A stretch of DNA of 48,126 bases from an uncultured Campylobacterales bacterium (GTDB lineage: Bacteria > Campylobacterota > Campylobacteria > Campylobacterales > CACVAW01), in assembly GCA_902727925.1 (NCBI GenBank), contig CACVAW010000004.1, positions 1-48,126 of the forward strand. The letters run 5' to 3'. Each line of letters starts with the position of its first letter. Position 1 is the first letter of the stretch. Under the pieces are notes generated by a model that did no database searches, was not told where the DNA came from, and saw only the letters and a list, made by a program, of their open reading frames with translations. Both the position numbers and the translations under genes were made by a program. Of the stretch, positions 30,073 through 39,583 are shown in pieces.

Positions 30073-30771
30073 CTAATCTGATAAATAATATTCTATTGTC
30101 GAAACTACTCGCACATTTTTAATCTCTGGAGTATAATAATCTTTAGAATATATTGAAAAAGTACCTTGATTTGCTTTTTTGATTTTACCTAATGTACTTT
30201 GAGAATCTTTTGCAAACTTTTCGGCTACTTTTCTTGCATTTTTTGTAGCTTCTTCTATCATTTCTGGTTTAATGTCATTAAGTTTTGTAAAAGAGTATGA
30301 AGTTCTGTGTTCATAATCTCTTACTATAGTTACACCTTGTTGACCAAGTTCAGATAGTAGTTCCATTATACTTTTGATTTTGAGTACATTTGATGAGTGA
30401 ACTGTGATACTTTGTTTTCCTGAATATCTAAAATTTGCTTTATTATTTCCATAAGAATTTATATATTTATCTTCAATTATTGGAGCACTTGAAGAAATCT
30501 CTTTTTCATTAACACCATTTTTAATTAAAAAAGTTTTGATCTTTTTGGCATTTGATTTTAAAGATATATAAAGCTCATTTAAGTCATTATTTACAACATT
30601 GTAACTTATCGGCCAAGTAATTACATTAGCATCATATTCACGTTCAGATAGACCTTTTACTACAACTGTTCTTTCTTTTTCTTTTATTTCAAGAAGTGCC
30701 GAAGATAGTATGAATGCTCCCAAAGATATAAAAATACCAAGTACAAAAAGTCCAATAAAATTATTTTTCAT
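30073..30771 (-). CDS. SIMPL domain-containing protein
   Basis: 232 aa; 'RTVVVKGLSEREYDANVITWPISY' and a C-terminal domain typical of SIMPL (DUF541). Confidence 0.88.
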   Translation of the reverse strand: MKNNFIGLFVLGIFISLGAFILSSALLEIKEKERTVVVKGLSEREYDANVITWPISYNVVNNDLNELYISLKSNAKKIKTFLIKNGVNEKEISSSAPIIEDKYINSYGNNKANFRYSGKQSITVHSSNVLKIKSIMELLSELGQQGVTIVRDYEHRTSYSFTKLNDIKPEMIEEATKNARKVAEKFAKDSQSTLGKIKKANQGTFSIYSKDYYTPEIKNVRVVSTIEYYLSD

Positions 30772-30777
30772 TTATAT

Positions 30778-32010
30778 TTACCAATCTATTGATTGAAGTT
30801 TACCAACACTTAATGGAAACATAAATGATCTATTTGTAGCAATATCTATTATCATAAGAGCTGATTGGTTTTTGAGATGTTTTATATGTAATATATGAGT
30901 TCCAGTATAACTAAACCTTGGATACATATTTTGTCCTACAGTTGTAAGTGGTCTTATAAAATCTGTATTAGTAGAAATCATATATAGATTAAATGTATTT
31001 GCACCAAACTCACTATACTTATCACGACTAGCATATACTATATAGTTTTTGAAGCTATCACATGAACTGTTGTTTCTACTATGATGCACCATTTGTTCAA
31101 GTTCTTCCCCGTCTTGTTTTATCGAAAATATATTTGGATACCCTAATAAATCCGATACAAATACAATTCTATCGTTATCAATAAAGTGTCCACTTACATC
31201 AGTTCCTCTATGAGTTGTGATTTTTGTATTCATTTTTGTTTCAATATCATACATATAGATATCAGGCTGATCATCAGGAGCCATACTAAGAAGTAGTTTT
31301 TTACCATCACTACTTACATCTGAGCATATTATCATTCCATCAGATGCCATGATTTTTGTTCTTTTACCTGTTTTTAATTCATACTTTATAAGAGTTGGTC
31401 TATCATCTATATATGAAGTATAATAAAAAGCATCTTGCTCACTACTAGCCCACTTAGGAAAGATATTAAGACCTCCATTTTTTACAAGAGTTTGTGAATA
31501 TGTAAGAGTATAATCAGAGATTATTATATCTGCACCTTTACCTTTAGTATACTTGGAAAAAATCACATATCTATTAATAAAACCTATACTATCATATCCA
31601 AGGAAATCATTAATATCACTTACTATTTTATGAATCAAGAATGGATATTTCTTTATATTTGAAGTTTTATAAGTTTTTTGTAAGACCACTTCCATGTCAT
31701 TCTTAACTAAGCTTATATCACAAATAAGAATACTATTTTCTAAATAAACTTTATATTCTAATAAATAATCAATCTCTTTTAAATCATTATTTATACTTTT
31801 TATAGGTTCAAAGTGAGAGCTTACAGCAAAATCACCTATTAATAACTTATCTATTTTTTCTACTGTTTTATTTTCTAATTCTGATTTGTTTATGATTTTG
31901 ATTTTTGTTTTTTTGTCTATCTTTTTTACAATCTCTAATGTTGCATCATAAGCAAAAACAAAATTTATTACTACTAAAAAACTAATTATTTTTTTAATCA
32001 TTTTCTTCAT
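30778..32010 (-). CDS. tolB: Tol-Pal system protein TolB
   Basis: 410 aa; signal peptide, N-terminal TolB domain, WD40-like PD repeats ('DGKKLLLSMAPDDQPDIYMYDIETK'). Confidence 0.9.
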   Translation of the reverse strand: MKKMIKKIISFLVVINFVFAYDATLEIVKKIDKKTKIKIINKSELENKTVEKIDKLLIGDFAVSSHFEPIKSINNDLKEIDYLLEYKVYLENSILICDISLVKNDMEVVLQKTYKTSNIKKYPFLIHKIVSDINDFLGYDSIGFINRYVIFSKYTKGKGADIIISDYTLTYSQTLVKNGGLNIFPKWASSEQDAFYYTSYIDDRPTLIKYELKTGKRTKIMASDGMIICSDVSSDGKKLLLSMAPDDQPDIYMYDIETKMNTKITTHRGTDVSGHFIDNDRIVFVSDLLGYPNIFSIKQDGEELEQMVHHSRNNSSCDSFKNYIVYASRDKYSEFGANTFNLYMISTNTDFIRPLTTVGQNMYPRFSYTGTHILHIKHLKNQSALMIIDIATNRSFMFPLSVGKLQSIDW

Positions 32011-32746
32011 CCTTTAATATAATTTGCATCGAAACTTTATTATTAGGTTTATTAAAAGTAACATTCTGCATATCTTTTAAAAATTTCTCTAATTTCTGAT
32101 TAAACAACTCGCTATTTGAGAACTCAAGTACCTTATAATTCATCTTAGCATCTTCATTTATATTAACTGATATTGTAGCTTCGTTACCTGAAGCAGTGGC
32201 TATTGTATTTGTCCAATGAAACTTAAAAATATCTTTAATATAACCTGAATATTTATCTGTATATTTCTTGTTATTTGTATCTTTGGAACTAATAGTTTTA
32301 TTACCATCTAAAAGATCTGATAACTCTTTAGATATACTTTTTATATCTTTTTCGGGAATTTTTATTACTTCAAGTTTTTTAGGAACTTCTTCTTTAGGAG
32401 CTTGCTTAATTACTTTTGTAACTTTTGGTTTCTCTATTTTTTTTAACTTCACATCATCAAAGATATTCTCAAGCTTTACTCTTTTGATTTTTTCTTTTGT
32501 AATTTCTGGTTGTTTTGGCTTCTCTTTTTCAGCTTTTATAGGCTGAGTTTTTTTTATAGGTGGAACTGAATTAGTTTTCTTCTTAGCTTGTGATATTATT
32601 GATATTTCTATAGATTTTTCTTTCTTTGAAGTAAAATCTTCATTTTTAGGTTTAAAATCATTTTTAAAAATCAAAACCAAAATAAATATATATAAACTGA
32701 CACTGAGTGTAGAAGCAATTATCATATAAATTTTATTATCACTCAT
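31994..32746 (-). CDS. TonB/TolA C-terminal domain energy-transduction protein
   Basis: 250 aa; single N-terminal TM, Lys/Pro-rich linker, TolA/TonB-like C-terminus; overlaps tolB start. Confidence 0.85.
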   Translation of the reverse strand: MSDNKIYMIIASTLSVSLYIFILVLIFKNDFKPKNEDFTSKKEKSIEISIISQAKKKTNSVPPIKKTQPIKAEKEKPKQPEITKEKIKRVKLENIFDDVKLKKIEKPKVTKVIKQAPKEEVPKKLEVIKIPEKDIKSISKELSDLLDGNKTISSKDTNNKKYTDKYSGYIKDIFKFHWTNTIATASGNEATISVNINEDAKMNYKVLEFSNSELFNQKLEKFLKDMQNVTFNKPNNKVSMQIILKDEEND

Positions 32747-32829
32747 ATATCACCTTCATTTTCTTCATATAACCAAGGGGATTGTATCAACCCAACTTTA
32801 ATATATTTTAAATCTATAAAAAGCTCATT

Positions 32830-33525
32830 TTATTTACATAAAAATACTACAAAGTTTCCCCACTTGAATATTATGTCCACATTATTGAAACCACATTCAA
32901 GTAATAGCTCTTCGTTTTGTTTTAAAGTAAGTGGCACAAGTACATTTTCTAAAGCTTCTTTTTTATTAGCAATTTCAAGTTCACTATAACCATTTTGTTT
33001 TTTAAACTCATAATATATTTCAGTTATATCTTTGTTAATATTTTCATCTTCAAAAACTATTTTTTCACTCATTATGAAAAATCCATTTTCACTTAAGTTT
33101 CTACTTATCTTTGAAAGTAATTGTTTTCTTTTTTCTAATTGTATAAACTGCATAGTGTAGTTGCACACTATAAAATCAAATTCTACAAAAGCATACTCTA
33201 AACAATCTTTATGAATGAATTCACATTTAATACCATATGCGTCTGCTTTTTGTCTTGCTCTTTGTATCATAGGAAGTGAACTATCAATACCTGTTAAACT
33301 TAACTCTTTATTTCCAACCAAATTCAAAAGCATATTACCAGTGGAACACCCAATATCAAGTACTTTTGAATTTTTACTTGCATTTTTCAAAATAAGTTTA
33401 GATATTAACTCCATTGTCTCTTTATAAAATGGAATTGATCGTACAAGCATATCATCAAATACACTAGCTACTTCACTATCAAATTCAAACTTTTTGGGGG
33501 TTACAAATACATTATCTCTCATCAA
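32830..33525 (-). CDS. cmoA: carboxy-S-adenosyl-L-methionine synthase
   Basis: 231 aa; 'MRDNVFVTPKKFEFDSEVASVFDDMLVRSIPFY', 'VLDIGCSTGNML'. Confidence 0.94.
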   Translation of the reverse strand: MMRDNVFVTPKKFEFDSEVASVFDDMLVRSIPFYKETMELISKLILKNASKNSKVLDIGCSTGNMLLNLVGNKELSLTGIDSSLPMIQRARQKADAYGIKCEFIHKDCLEYAFVEFDFIVCNYTMQFIQLEKRKQLLSKISRNLSENGFFIMSEKIVFEDENINKDITEIYYEFKKQNGYSELEIANKKEALENVLVPLTLKQNEELLLECGFNNVDIIFKWGNFVVFLCK

Positions 33526-34330
33526 AGTAACTCAAAGCTTTTTCTTTATCTTGTGATATTTGAGATTTAAGCTCATCTAAAATCTCAAATTTTTTATTCT
33601 CACGTAAAAATTTCATAAAGTATATTTCACTCTCTAAACTTACAGGTTCTTCAAACTCTTCTAAAATATGTGACTCAATACTATATTCATTGTCTACACT
33701 TAACCTATTCCCTACAAAAGATATACTATTATAACTTTTATTATCAAGAACCGTTTTTGTTATATAAACTCCATTCTTAGGTTTAAGATGTGTATTATTT
33801 GATAAGTTAAAAGTAGCAAAAAGTTCTTTAGATCCAAGTCCATTACCCTTGATAATATTTGCTTTAAACCCATAATATCTACTAAGATATTCTTTTACTA
33901 GATTAACTTGTCCATCACTAATAAGTTCTCTTATATATCCAGAATGTACTGAAACACCTAGATGTTTTTTCTCCTTTACTATTACAGTATTAGTGAAAAG
34001 TTTCTTTAGATTATTCATACTATATTTTCGGTCTTTACCAAAATAAAAGTCATAACCAACAACAATTTTTTTTAAGTTTGGAAAATATTTCTTTAAAAAC
34101 TGAACAAAAGAAATATCATTTAAGCCTCTAATTTCATTAAACTCTAGCTCAATAACTTCTTTTTTAGAATACTTTTTTTTATCGTTATATAATGTCAAGT
34201 TCGGTATTTTCTTGCCAACGACAATTAAAGCAGAATTATGACAAAGCTGTTCAATAAGCGCTTGATGGCCTAAATGGATTCCATCAAAGCTACCCAAAGC
34301 AATAGAATTAATATTCTTATATGTTTTCAT
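33512..34330 (-). CDS. ribF: bifunctional riboflavin kinase/FAD synthetase
   Basis: 272 aa; 'IALGSFDGIHLGHQALIEQL', 'VVGYDFYFGKDRK', 'YYGFKANIIKGNGLGSKELFATFNL'. Confidence 0.92.
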   Translation of the reverse strand: MKTYKNINSIALGSFDGIHLGHQALIEQLCHNSALIVVGKKIPNLTLYNDKKKYSKKEVIELEFNEIRGLNDISFVQFLKKYFPNLKKIVVGYDFYFGKDRKYSMNNLKKLFTNTVIVKEKKHLGVSVHSGYIRELISDGQVNLVKEYLSRYYGFKANIIKGNGLGSKELFATFNLSNNTHLKPKNGVYITKTVLDNKSYNSISFVGNRLSVDNEYSIESHILEEFEEPVSLESEIYFMKFLRENKKFEILDELKSQISQDKEKALSYFDER

Positions 34331-35403
34331 AATTTTGCGCTTCTTTTATTAATTGAATATAATTTAAAGGCATAAAGCCCAAGAAAGAGTATAGGAAGAA
34401 CAATAGCAATTTCAGGGTTTACCACACTATTACTAGCCATTTCTATAAGAATAAACAATATTGCCCAAACAACTAAAGAAACAGAAATAAGTAAAAATGA
34501 CAACAAACTAGTATTAAAAAAGCGTCCACTAATAGGTATATAATAAAAAAATATCAGCAATAAAAAACAAGCAAAAAATGGAAATATTACACTACTATAA
34601 AGAATGGTCTTTAATCTACTGTTATCAAAGTTTTGCTCACTAAAGATTTTTATTATTTTAACAGCTTCAACAATAGATGTAGTATCACTATTTGAAAAAA
34701 TATTATCAATTATCTTAGGGTCAAAATTATGTAAAGTTTTAAAAGTTGGTAAGTTTTTGATTATGATAGCTTTTTTATTTATTGACATTTTACTTTTTTT
34801 ATACATAACTTCTACATCTTCAAGTAACCAATAAGAGTCTTTAAAAACAGCACTATTAGCTTTGACAATCTTACTTAAATCAGAGTCTTGCAACTCATAA
34901 ATAATTACATTATATGCTTTTTTGTCATATATAGAAAGCTTTTGTATATAAATATAGCTATCAAAATGTTTAATAAAAATATCTTTTGTATTTGTAGTTG
35001 CTTTTGAATATTTTAATATATTTTTAGCATACTGGCCAGAATATACTAAATTTGTAAAACCAATACTTAAATGTGCAAATATCATTAGTATAGAAAACAA
35101 AAAGATAGGTTTAATCGCCTTATTTCTAGATATTCCAAGTGCAAACATAGCAACAAGCTCAGAACTTCTAATCAAACTAAGTTTAGTAAAAACCATAGCA
35201 AAGATAAGTGAAATAGGTAATGTAAGACCTGAAGCTTCAATAAATTTATAAAAGATATATAGTATTTGTAAATTTGCTGAATTAGGTAAATCTTTATAAT
35301 TACTAAGTAAATCTAGACCAACGTAAAAAAGCTCTAAAGCAAAAAAAACTATCACTAGAAACTTTATGTATCTTAATAAAATATATCGGTTAAATAACTT
35401 CAT
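34327..35403 (-). CDS. LptF/LptG family LPS export permease
   Basis: Track ORF starts at 35451; Met at 35403 ('MKLFNRYILLRYIKFLVIVFFALELFYVG') is the likelier start. YjgP/YjgQ features 'SSELVAMFALGISRNKAIKPI'. Confidence 0.9.
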   Translation of the reverse strand: MKLFNRYILLRYIKFLVIVFFALELFYVGLDLLSNYKDLPNSANLQILYIFYKFIEASGLTLPISLIFAMVFTKLSLIRSSELVAMFALGISRNKAIKPIFLFSILMIFAHLSIGFTNLVYSGQYAKNILKYSKATTNTKDIFIKHFDSYIYIQKLSIYDKKAYNVIIYELQDSDLSKIVKANSAVFKDSYWLLEDVEVMYKKSKMSINKKAIIIKNLPTFKTLHNFDPKIIDNIFSNSDTTSIVEAVKIIKIFSEQNFDNSRLKTILYSSVIFPFFACFLLLIFFYYIPISGRFFNTSLLSFLLISVSLVVWAILFILIEMASNSVVNPEIAIVLPILFLGLYAFKLYSINKRSAKL

Positions 35404-35959
35404 CACAAATGTTTTTTCTCGTATGTTTTGAAGAGATAATATTGATATCATCTTTTATAAGCGTACTTAGTAAGGAAAAGCTATGTTTTTTTATTTTTTC
35501 TAAACACTGGATTTGAGATTTTGGAAAATCATTTAATACATAATTAGCAACTTGTTCATTAATTGGTTTTGATATTCCAATTCTTACTCTTGTGTATTTA
35601 TTGCCTATGTGATTATCTATAGATTTAAGTCCATTATGACCACCTGTTCCACCACCTAGTTTAAACCTAATAGCTCCAAAGTCCAGATCTAAATCATCTT
35701 GATAAACAACAACTTTATCTATATTATAATAGTTAACAACACTAGCTACACTTTTACCTGAATCATTCATATAAGTAGTCGGTTTTAAAAAATATAGATC
35801 GCCAAATTTATAAAGATCACCGAAAAATTTAGATTTTGAAATATTGTTATAAGCAGGAAGATTTTCTAAAATATAATCTATTATCAAAAATCCAATATTA
35901 TGTCTATTGTTTTGATATTTAGATCCAGGATTCCCCAACCCCACAAAAAGACAAGACAT
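35390..35959 (-). CDS. pth: peptidyl-tRNA hydrolase
   Basis: 189 aa; 'FVGLGNPGSKYQNNRHNIGF', 'FLKPTTYMNDSGKSV', 'DDLDLDFGAIRFKLGGGTGGHNGLKSI'. Confidence 0.97.
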   Translation of the reverse strand: MSCLFVGLGNPGSKYQNNRHNIGFLIIDYILENLPAYNNISKSKFFGDLYKFGDLYFLKPTTYMNDSGKSVASVVNYYNIDKVVVYQDDLDLDFGAIRFKLGGGTGGHNGLKSIDNHIGNKYTRVRIGISKPINEQVANYVLNDFPKSQIQCLEKIKKHSFSLLSTLIKDDINIISSKHTRKNICDEVI

Positions 35960-36495
35960 TACTTAGAGCTAATTACTCCAGTAACAGAAACACTTGGTTG
36001 TTCCATTATAGTAACACCTTTAGGTATTTCTAAATCTCTTATTAGAATAGAATCTCCAACATCTAATTTAGAAACATCTACATCAAAACTATTTGGAAGA
36101 TTTTTATCATCACATTTGATTTTTAATCTTCTTTTATTAGTCATTAAAATACCCTTGTTCTTAAGACCGATTGGAGTTCCAGTTAATTTAACAGGTACTA
36201 AGTATTTTGAAACTAATCCAGGTACTACAATTCTTAAGTCAACATGTAAAAATTCATTTTTTACAGGATGTCTTTGATAGTCTTGAATTATAACTTTTAG
36301 GTTATCATTACCTATTTTAATATCAAATGCAAGAGTTTCTTTATTTTTAATAAACTTTAAAAATTCATTATATTTGAATGCAATATTCAAATTATCTTGT
36401 CCTTTTGCATATACATTAGCAATTAGATAACCATCTTGTCTAAGCTTTTTAGTTTCGCTTTTTGCAATACTCTCTCTAACTATACCTTCAATCAC
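35959..36495 (-). CDS. rplY: 50S ribosomal protein L25/Ctc
   Basis: 178 aa with GTG start; 'ESIAKSETKKLRQDGYLIANVYAKGQ', 'DYQRHPVKNEFLHVDLRIV'. Confidence 0.95.
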   Translation of the reverse strand: MIEGIVRESIAKSETKKLRQDGYLIANVYAKGQDNLNIAFKYNEFLKFIKNKETLAFDIKIGNDNLKVIIQDYQRHPVKNEFLHVDLRIVVPGLVSKYLVPVKLTGTPIGLKNKGILMTNKRRLKIKCDDKNLPNSFDVDVSKLDVGDSILIRDLEIPKGVTIMEQPSVSVTGVISSK

Positions 36496-36501
36496 GATAT
36501 T

Positions 36502-36583
36502 TTTCCTTTTTTATATGTTTGAGAAAATAAATTCCTCTTCACAGTCTTGAGCAGACAGTTCAAAGCACTGGTGCTTTTATTAC
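36502..36583 (-). repeat. three-hairpin structured intergenic repeat, copy D (rplY leader)
   Basis: Minus strand: AAAGCA-CCAG-TGCTTT (36562-36577), ACTGTCT-GCTCA-AGACTGT (36541-36559), GAGGAA-TTTAT-TTTCTC (36521-36537), then 'CATATAAAAAAGGAAAAATATCGTG'. Confidence 0.72.
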
Positions 36584-36594
36584 ACACTGTTACT

Positions 36595-36621
36595 TAAAGA
36601 TTTGGGTAAATTAAATCTTTA
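36595..36621 (-). terminator. stem-loop between the tRNA cluster and the rplY leader
   Basis: taaagattt / aaatcttta 9-bp stem, 9-nt loop; no strong U-run, so terminator function is uncertain. Confidence 0.4.
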
Positions 36622-36695
36622 GAAAATCAATCATTAAATAACTTTCTAAAAATCTATGTATTTAATAAAAAAATATTTGAAGAGAGTAAAAAAGA

Positions 36696-36783
36696 TGGCC
36701 GGGAGAGGGAGATTCGAACTCCCGGAGGTATGACCCTCACCGGTTTTCAAGACCGGCACATTCGACCACTCTGACATCTCCCG
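36696..36783 (-). tRNA. tRNA-Ser (TGA)
   Basis: Minus strand 'cgggagatgtcagagtggtcgaatgtgccggtctTGAaaaccggtgagggtcatacctccgggagttcgaatctccctctcccggcca'; variable arm, encoded CCA. Confidence 0.95.
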
Positions 36784-36788
36784 GTAAA

Positions 36789-36863
36789 TGGAGGCGACAC
36801 CCGGATTCGAACCGGGGATCAGAGCTTTGCAGGCTCCTGCCTTAGCCACTTGGCTATATCGCC
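36789..36863 (-). tRNA. tRNA-Cys (GCA)
   Basis: Minus strand 'ggcgatatagccaagtggctaaggcaggagcctGCAaagctctgatccccggttcgaatccgggtgtcgcctcca'; U73 and CCA. Confidence 0.95.
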
Positions 36864-36898
36864 TCAAAACTCTTCTCCAAATTAATAAACTTATTTGG

Positions 36899-36986
36899 TG
36901 GTGCCCGGGGCCGGACTTGAACCGGCACGAACAAAATGTTCGAGGGATTTTAAGTCCCTTGTGTCTACCAATTTCACCACCCGGGC
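36899..36986 (-). tRNA. tRNA-Leu (TAA)
   Basis: Minus strand 'gcccgggtggtgaaattggtagacacaagggactTAAaatccctcgaacattttgttcgtgccggttcaagtccggccccgggcacca'. Confidence 0.95.
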
Positions 36987-37011
36987 AAATATTCAAACAA
37001 TCAAAATCAAA

Positions 37012-37086
37012 TGGAGCGGGAAACGAGATTCGAACTCGCGACCCCAACCTTGGCAAGGTTGTGCTCTACCACTGAGCTATTCCCGC
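37012..37086 (-). tRNA. tRNA-Gly (GCC)
   Basis: Minus strand 'gcgggaatagctcagtggtagagcacaaccttGCCaaggttggggtcgcgagttcgaatctcgtttcccgctcca'. Confidence 0.95.
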
Positions 37087-37181
37087 AATTAAATATATTC
37101 TGACGATTTGAAGCCGTAATTATAACAAACAAAAACCTGTTTGTCAAAGAAAAAAATTGTTTTTTTTGAATTTAAAAACAA

Positions 37182-37212
37182 AGTATTCATAAAACTTAAC
37201 TTTATGAATACT
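37182..37212 (-). terminator. terminator-like hairpin after porB
   Basis: agtattcataaa / tttatgaatact 12-bp inverted repeat with T-rich sequence on the minus strand afterwards ('TTTGTTTTTAAA'). Confidence 0.7.
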
Positions 37213-37238
37213 TGCTTCTTATTTAGAGCAACAAATAC

Positions 37239-38189
37239 CTAGCTATTTGTCATCTCTTCCATTTTTTGAAGTTGTACCCACTTCTTATCTACTCTCTTTT
37301 GCCATTCTTCGATAATATGTTCATTACCTGGTTTAAACAGATGTTTAAATCTACCTTGAATCGCTAAATAGTCTTTTATAGGAACAATATTTTTAGGTCT
37401 ATAGTTAATAGTATATACTCCATTTTCTATTTCATATAATGGAAATGCTAATGAATCAGTAGCAAGATCAGATACTGTTATAGTCTGATGAGATGGAAAT
37501 CTCCATTCAGTTGTACAAGCACTCATAGCATTAACAAATGTAGGACCATTTATTTCTAAAGCTTTTTGAAACTTCATTATCATATCTTTCCACTTATTAG
37601 GAGCTACTTGAGCTACATAAGGAGCTCCATGAGCTGCCATAATACCTATCATGTCTTTTTTTGTAGTTTTATTACCAATACTTTGACTACCTGCTGGAGT
37701 TGTAGTTGTTGACGCTCCAACTGGTGTAGAAGAACTTCTTTGACCTCCAGTATTTGCATAAACTTCATTATCAAGACATACATAAGTAAAGTCATGACCT
37801 CTTTCAACTGCACCACTTAAAAACTGAAAACCTATATCATAAGTAGCACCATCACCACCAATTGCAAGTACCTTTGTATTTTCAGCATTCTTATTAAGTC
37901 TACCTTTTCTCTCAAGTACTTTATAAGTTTCGGCTATCGCACCAGCAGAAGTTGCTGCATTTTCAAATCCAATATGTATCCAAGATGTATCCCAAGCAGT
38001 ATATGGATAGACTGCTGTACAAACTTCCATACAACCAGTTGCATTTGCAATCACAAGGTTATGATCAGTACAGTTAACTAGTTCTCTAACGATAATTGAG
38101 TGAGCACAACCTGGACATAAAAGATGAGCACCTTCAAGTCTTTCATTAGCTGTTGAAAATTGTTTTAAATTTTTTATTATTTTACTCAT
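37239..38189 (-). CDS. porB: pyruvate:ferredoxin oxidoreductase beta subunit
   Basis: 316 aa; 'LLCPGCAHSIIVREL', 'AIGGDGATYDIGFQFLSGAVERGHDFTYVCLDNEVYANTGGQRSSSTPVGA' (TPP domain). Confidence 0.94.
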   Translation of the reverse strand: MSKIIKNLKQFSTANERLEGAHLLCPGCAHSIIVRELVNCTDHNLVIANATGCMEVCTAVYPYTAWDTSWIHIGFENAATSAGAIAETYKVLERKGRLNKNAENTKVLAIGGDGATYDIGFQFLSGAVERGHDFTYVCLDNEVYANTGGQRSSSTPVGASTTTTPAGSQSIGNKTTKKDMIGIMAAHGAPYVAQVAPNKWKDMIMKFQKALEINGPTFVNAMSACTTEWRFPSHQTITVSDLATDSLAFPLYEIENGVYTINYRPKNIVPIKDYLAIQGRFKHLFKPGNEHIIEEWQKRVDKKWVQLQKMEEMTNS

Positions 38190-39421
38190 TTTGAACTCTC
38201 CATATCAAAGAAACTAAGTTTTGGACCTCTAAGCCCACTGAACTGTTGAACTGGAGTTGTAAGTTTACCAGCATCAGCATTTGCCTGAATTTCTTTAGCT
38301 ATTTGTTTTAAATCTGCTATAGTAGTATCTCTGCCACCCAACCCATAGATATAATTATTTATTACTGGTTTAGTATCATTTGTATATATAGCTGCTGTAA
38401 CTTCGTTAAATAGCATACCAAGTGCTCCACCTGGAGAACTTCTATCAAGTATACCAATTGCTTTTACATTTTTAAGAGCGTCTGCTATTTTGTCATAAGG
38501 GAATGGTCTAAACACACGAGGAGCTACAATACCAACTTTAATTCCCTCTTCTCTAAGCTGTCTTGCTGCCTCAATTGAACTTTCTATAGTTGTTCCAAGT
38601 GCTACTATAGCAATTTCGGCGTCTTCCATCATATAAGATTCAACTGCGTTATATTTTCTTCCAGTTAGTTTTTCGAACTCTTCAAATGTATCTTCTATTA
38701 CATTTATAGAATCCATTATTGCTTTATGTTGTTTTGCTTTGTGTTCGAAATGCCAATCTTCTTCTGTTTGTGCACCATAAGTAACAGGTCTAGCAAAATC
38801 AAGTAATGAATCAACTGCTTCAAAGTCACCAACAAATTTTCTTGCAACATCATCTTGAAGTGGAGCTACATTTTGAGCTGTATGAGAACAGATAAATCCA
38901 TCTTGATGAACCATCACAGGAAGTCTTACATTCTTATGTTCACCAATCTTAAATGACATTAAAGTCATATCATAAACTTCTTGTTGGTTAAAAGTACAAA
39001 GATTAATCCATCCAGCATCACGGCCCAGATACAAGTCTGAATGATCGCCATTTACATTAAGTGGAGCTGCTAAAGCTCTATTTGCTACATTTAAAACTAC
39101 AGGTAGTCGCATGCCTGAAGCTTGATAAAGTACTTCGATCATAAGAGCAAAACCCTGTGAACTTGTTGCTGTTGTAACTCTTGCACCTGCTGCACTTGCT
39201 GCAACACAAGCACTCATAGCTGCATGTTCACTCTCAGTTCTTATATATTCACCATCAACATATCCATTAGATAAATAGTCTGCATAATTTTGAATAATAG
39301 GAGTTGATGGAGTTATAGGGTAAGCAGCCATAATATCAACTTCTGCTTGTCGTAAAGCTTGTGAACTAGCCATCGCCCCATCCCAAAACTCAACTTCTTT
39401 TAAAACATATTCTTTAGACAT
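38186..39421 (-). CDS. porA: pyruvate:ferredoxin oxidoreductase alpha subunit
   Basis: 411 aa; 'DIMAAYPITPSTPIIQNYADYLSNG', 'ESEHAAMSACVAASAAGARVTTATSSQGFALM'. Confidence 0.95.
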   Translation of the reverse strand: MSKEYVLKEVEFWDGAMASSQALRQAEVDIMAAYPITPSTPIIQNYADYLSNGYVDGEYIRTESEHAAMSACVAASAAGARVTTATSSQGFALMIEVLYQASGMRLPVVLNVANRALAAPLNVNGDHSDLYLGRDAGWINLCTFNQQEVYDMTLMSFKIGEHKNVRLPVMVHQDGFICSHTAQNVAPLQDDVARKFVGDFEAVDSLLDFARPVTYGAQTEEDWHFEHKAKQHKAIMDSINVIEDTFEEFEKLTGRKYNAVESYMMEDAEIAIVALGTTIESSIEAARQLREEGIKVGIVAPRVFRPFPYDKIADALKNVKAIGILDRSSPGGALGMLFNEVTAAIYTNDTKPVINNYIYGLGGRDTTIADLKQIAKEIQANADAGKLTTPVQQFSGLRGPKLSFFDMESSK

Positions 39422-39430
39422 TGTTTGTAT

Positions 39431-39511
39431 TCCTTTTTATACGCTTTTTGGAAATGAATTCCAAAAAGCTGCCCTCAGCGGACAGCTTACGGTGCTAGCA
39501 CCTTTTATTCG
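39431..39511 (-). repeat. three-hairpin structured intergenic repeat, copy B (porA leader)
   Basis: Minus strand: GGTG-CTAG-CACC (39491-39502), GCTGTCC-GCTGA-GGGCAGC (39468-39486), CTTTTTGGAA..TTCCAAAAAG (39444-39468), then 'CGTATAAAAAGGAATACAAACAATG'. Confidence 0.85.
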
Positions 39512-39540
39512 TTAGTATTTTTTAATTTTTCATTCTGTAT

Positions 39541-39568
39541 TAGTTAAAGTCTAAAAAGACTTTAACTA
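39541..39568 (-). terminator. intercistronic stem-loop between porD and porA
   Basis: tagttaaagtc-taaaaa-gactttaacta, 11-bp perfect stem; no strong U-tract on the minus strand, so it may be a processing or stability hairpin rather than a terminator. Confidence 0.5.
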
Positions 39569-39583
39569 TAGTTTACTTTTGAA

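Noticed and set aside
36646-37092. ORFs of 136, 95 and 65 aa (e.g. 'CPGGEIGRHKGLKIPRTFCSCRFKSGPGHH')
   Set aside because: They lie across the four-tRNA cluster; these are well-known spurious translations of tRNA genes.
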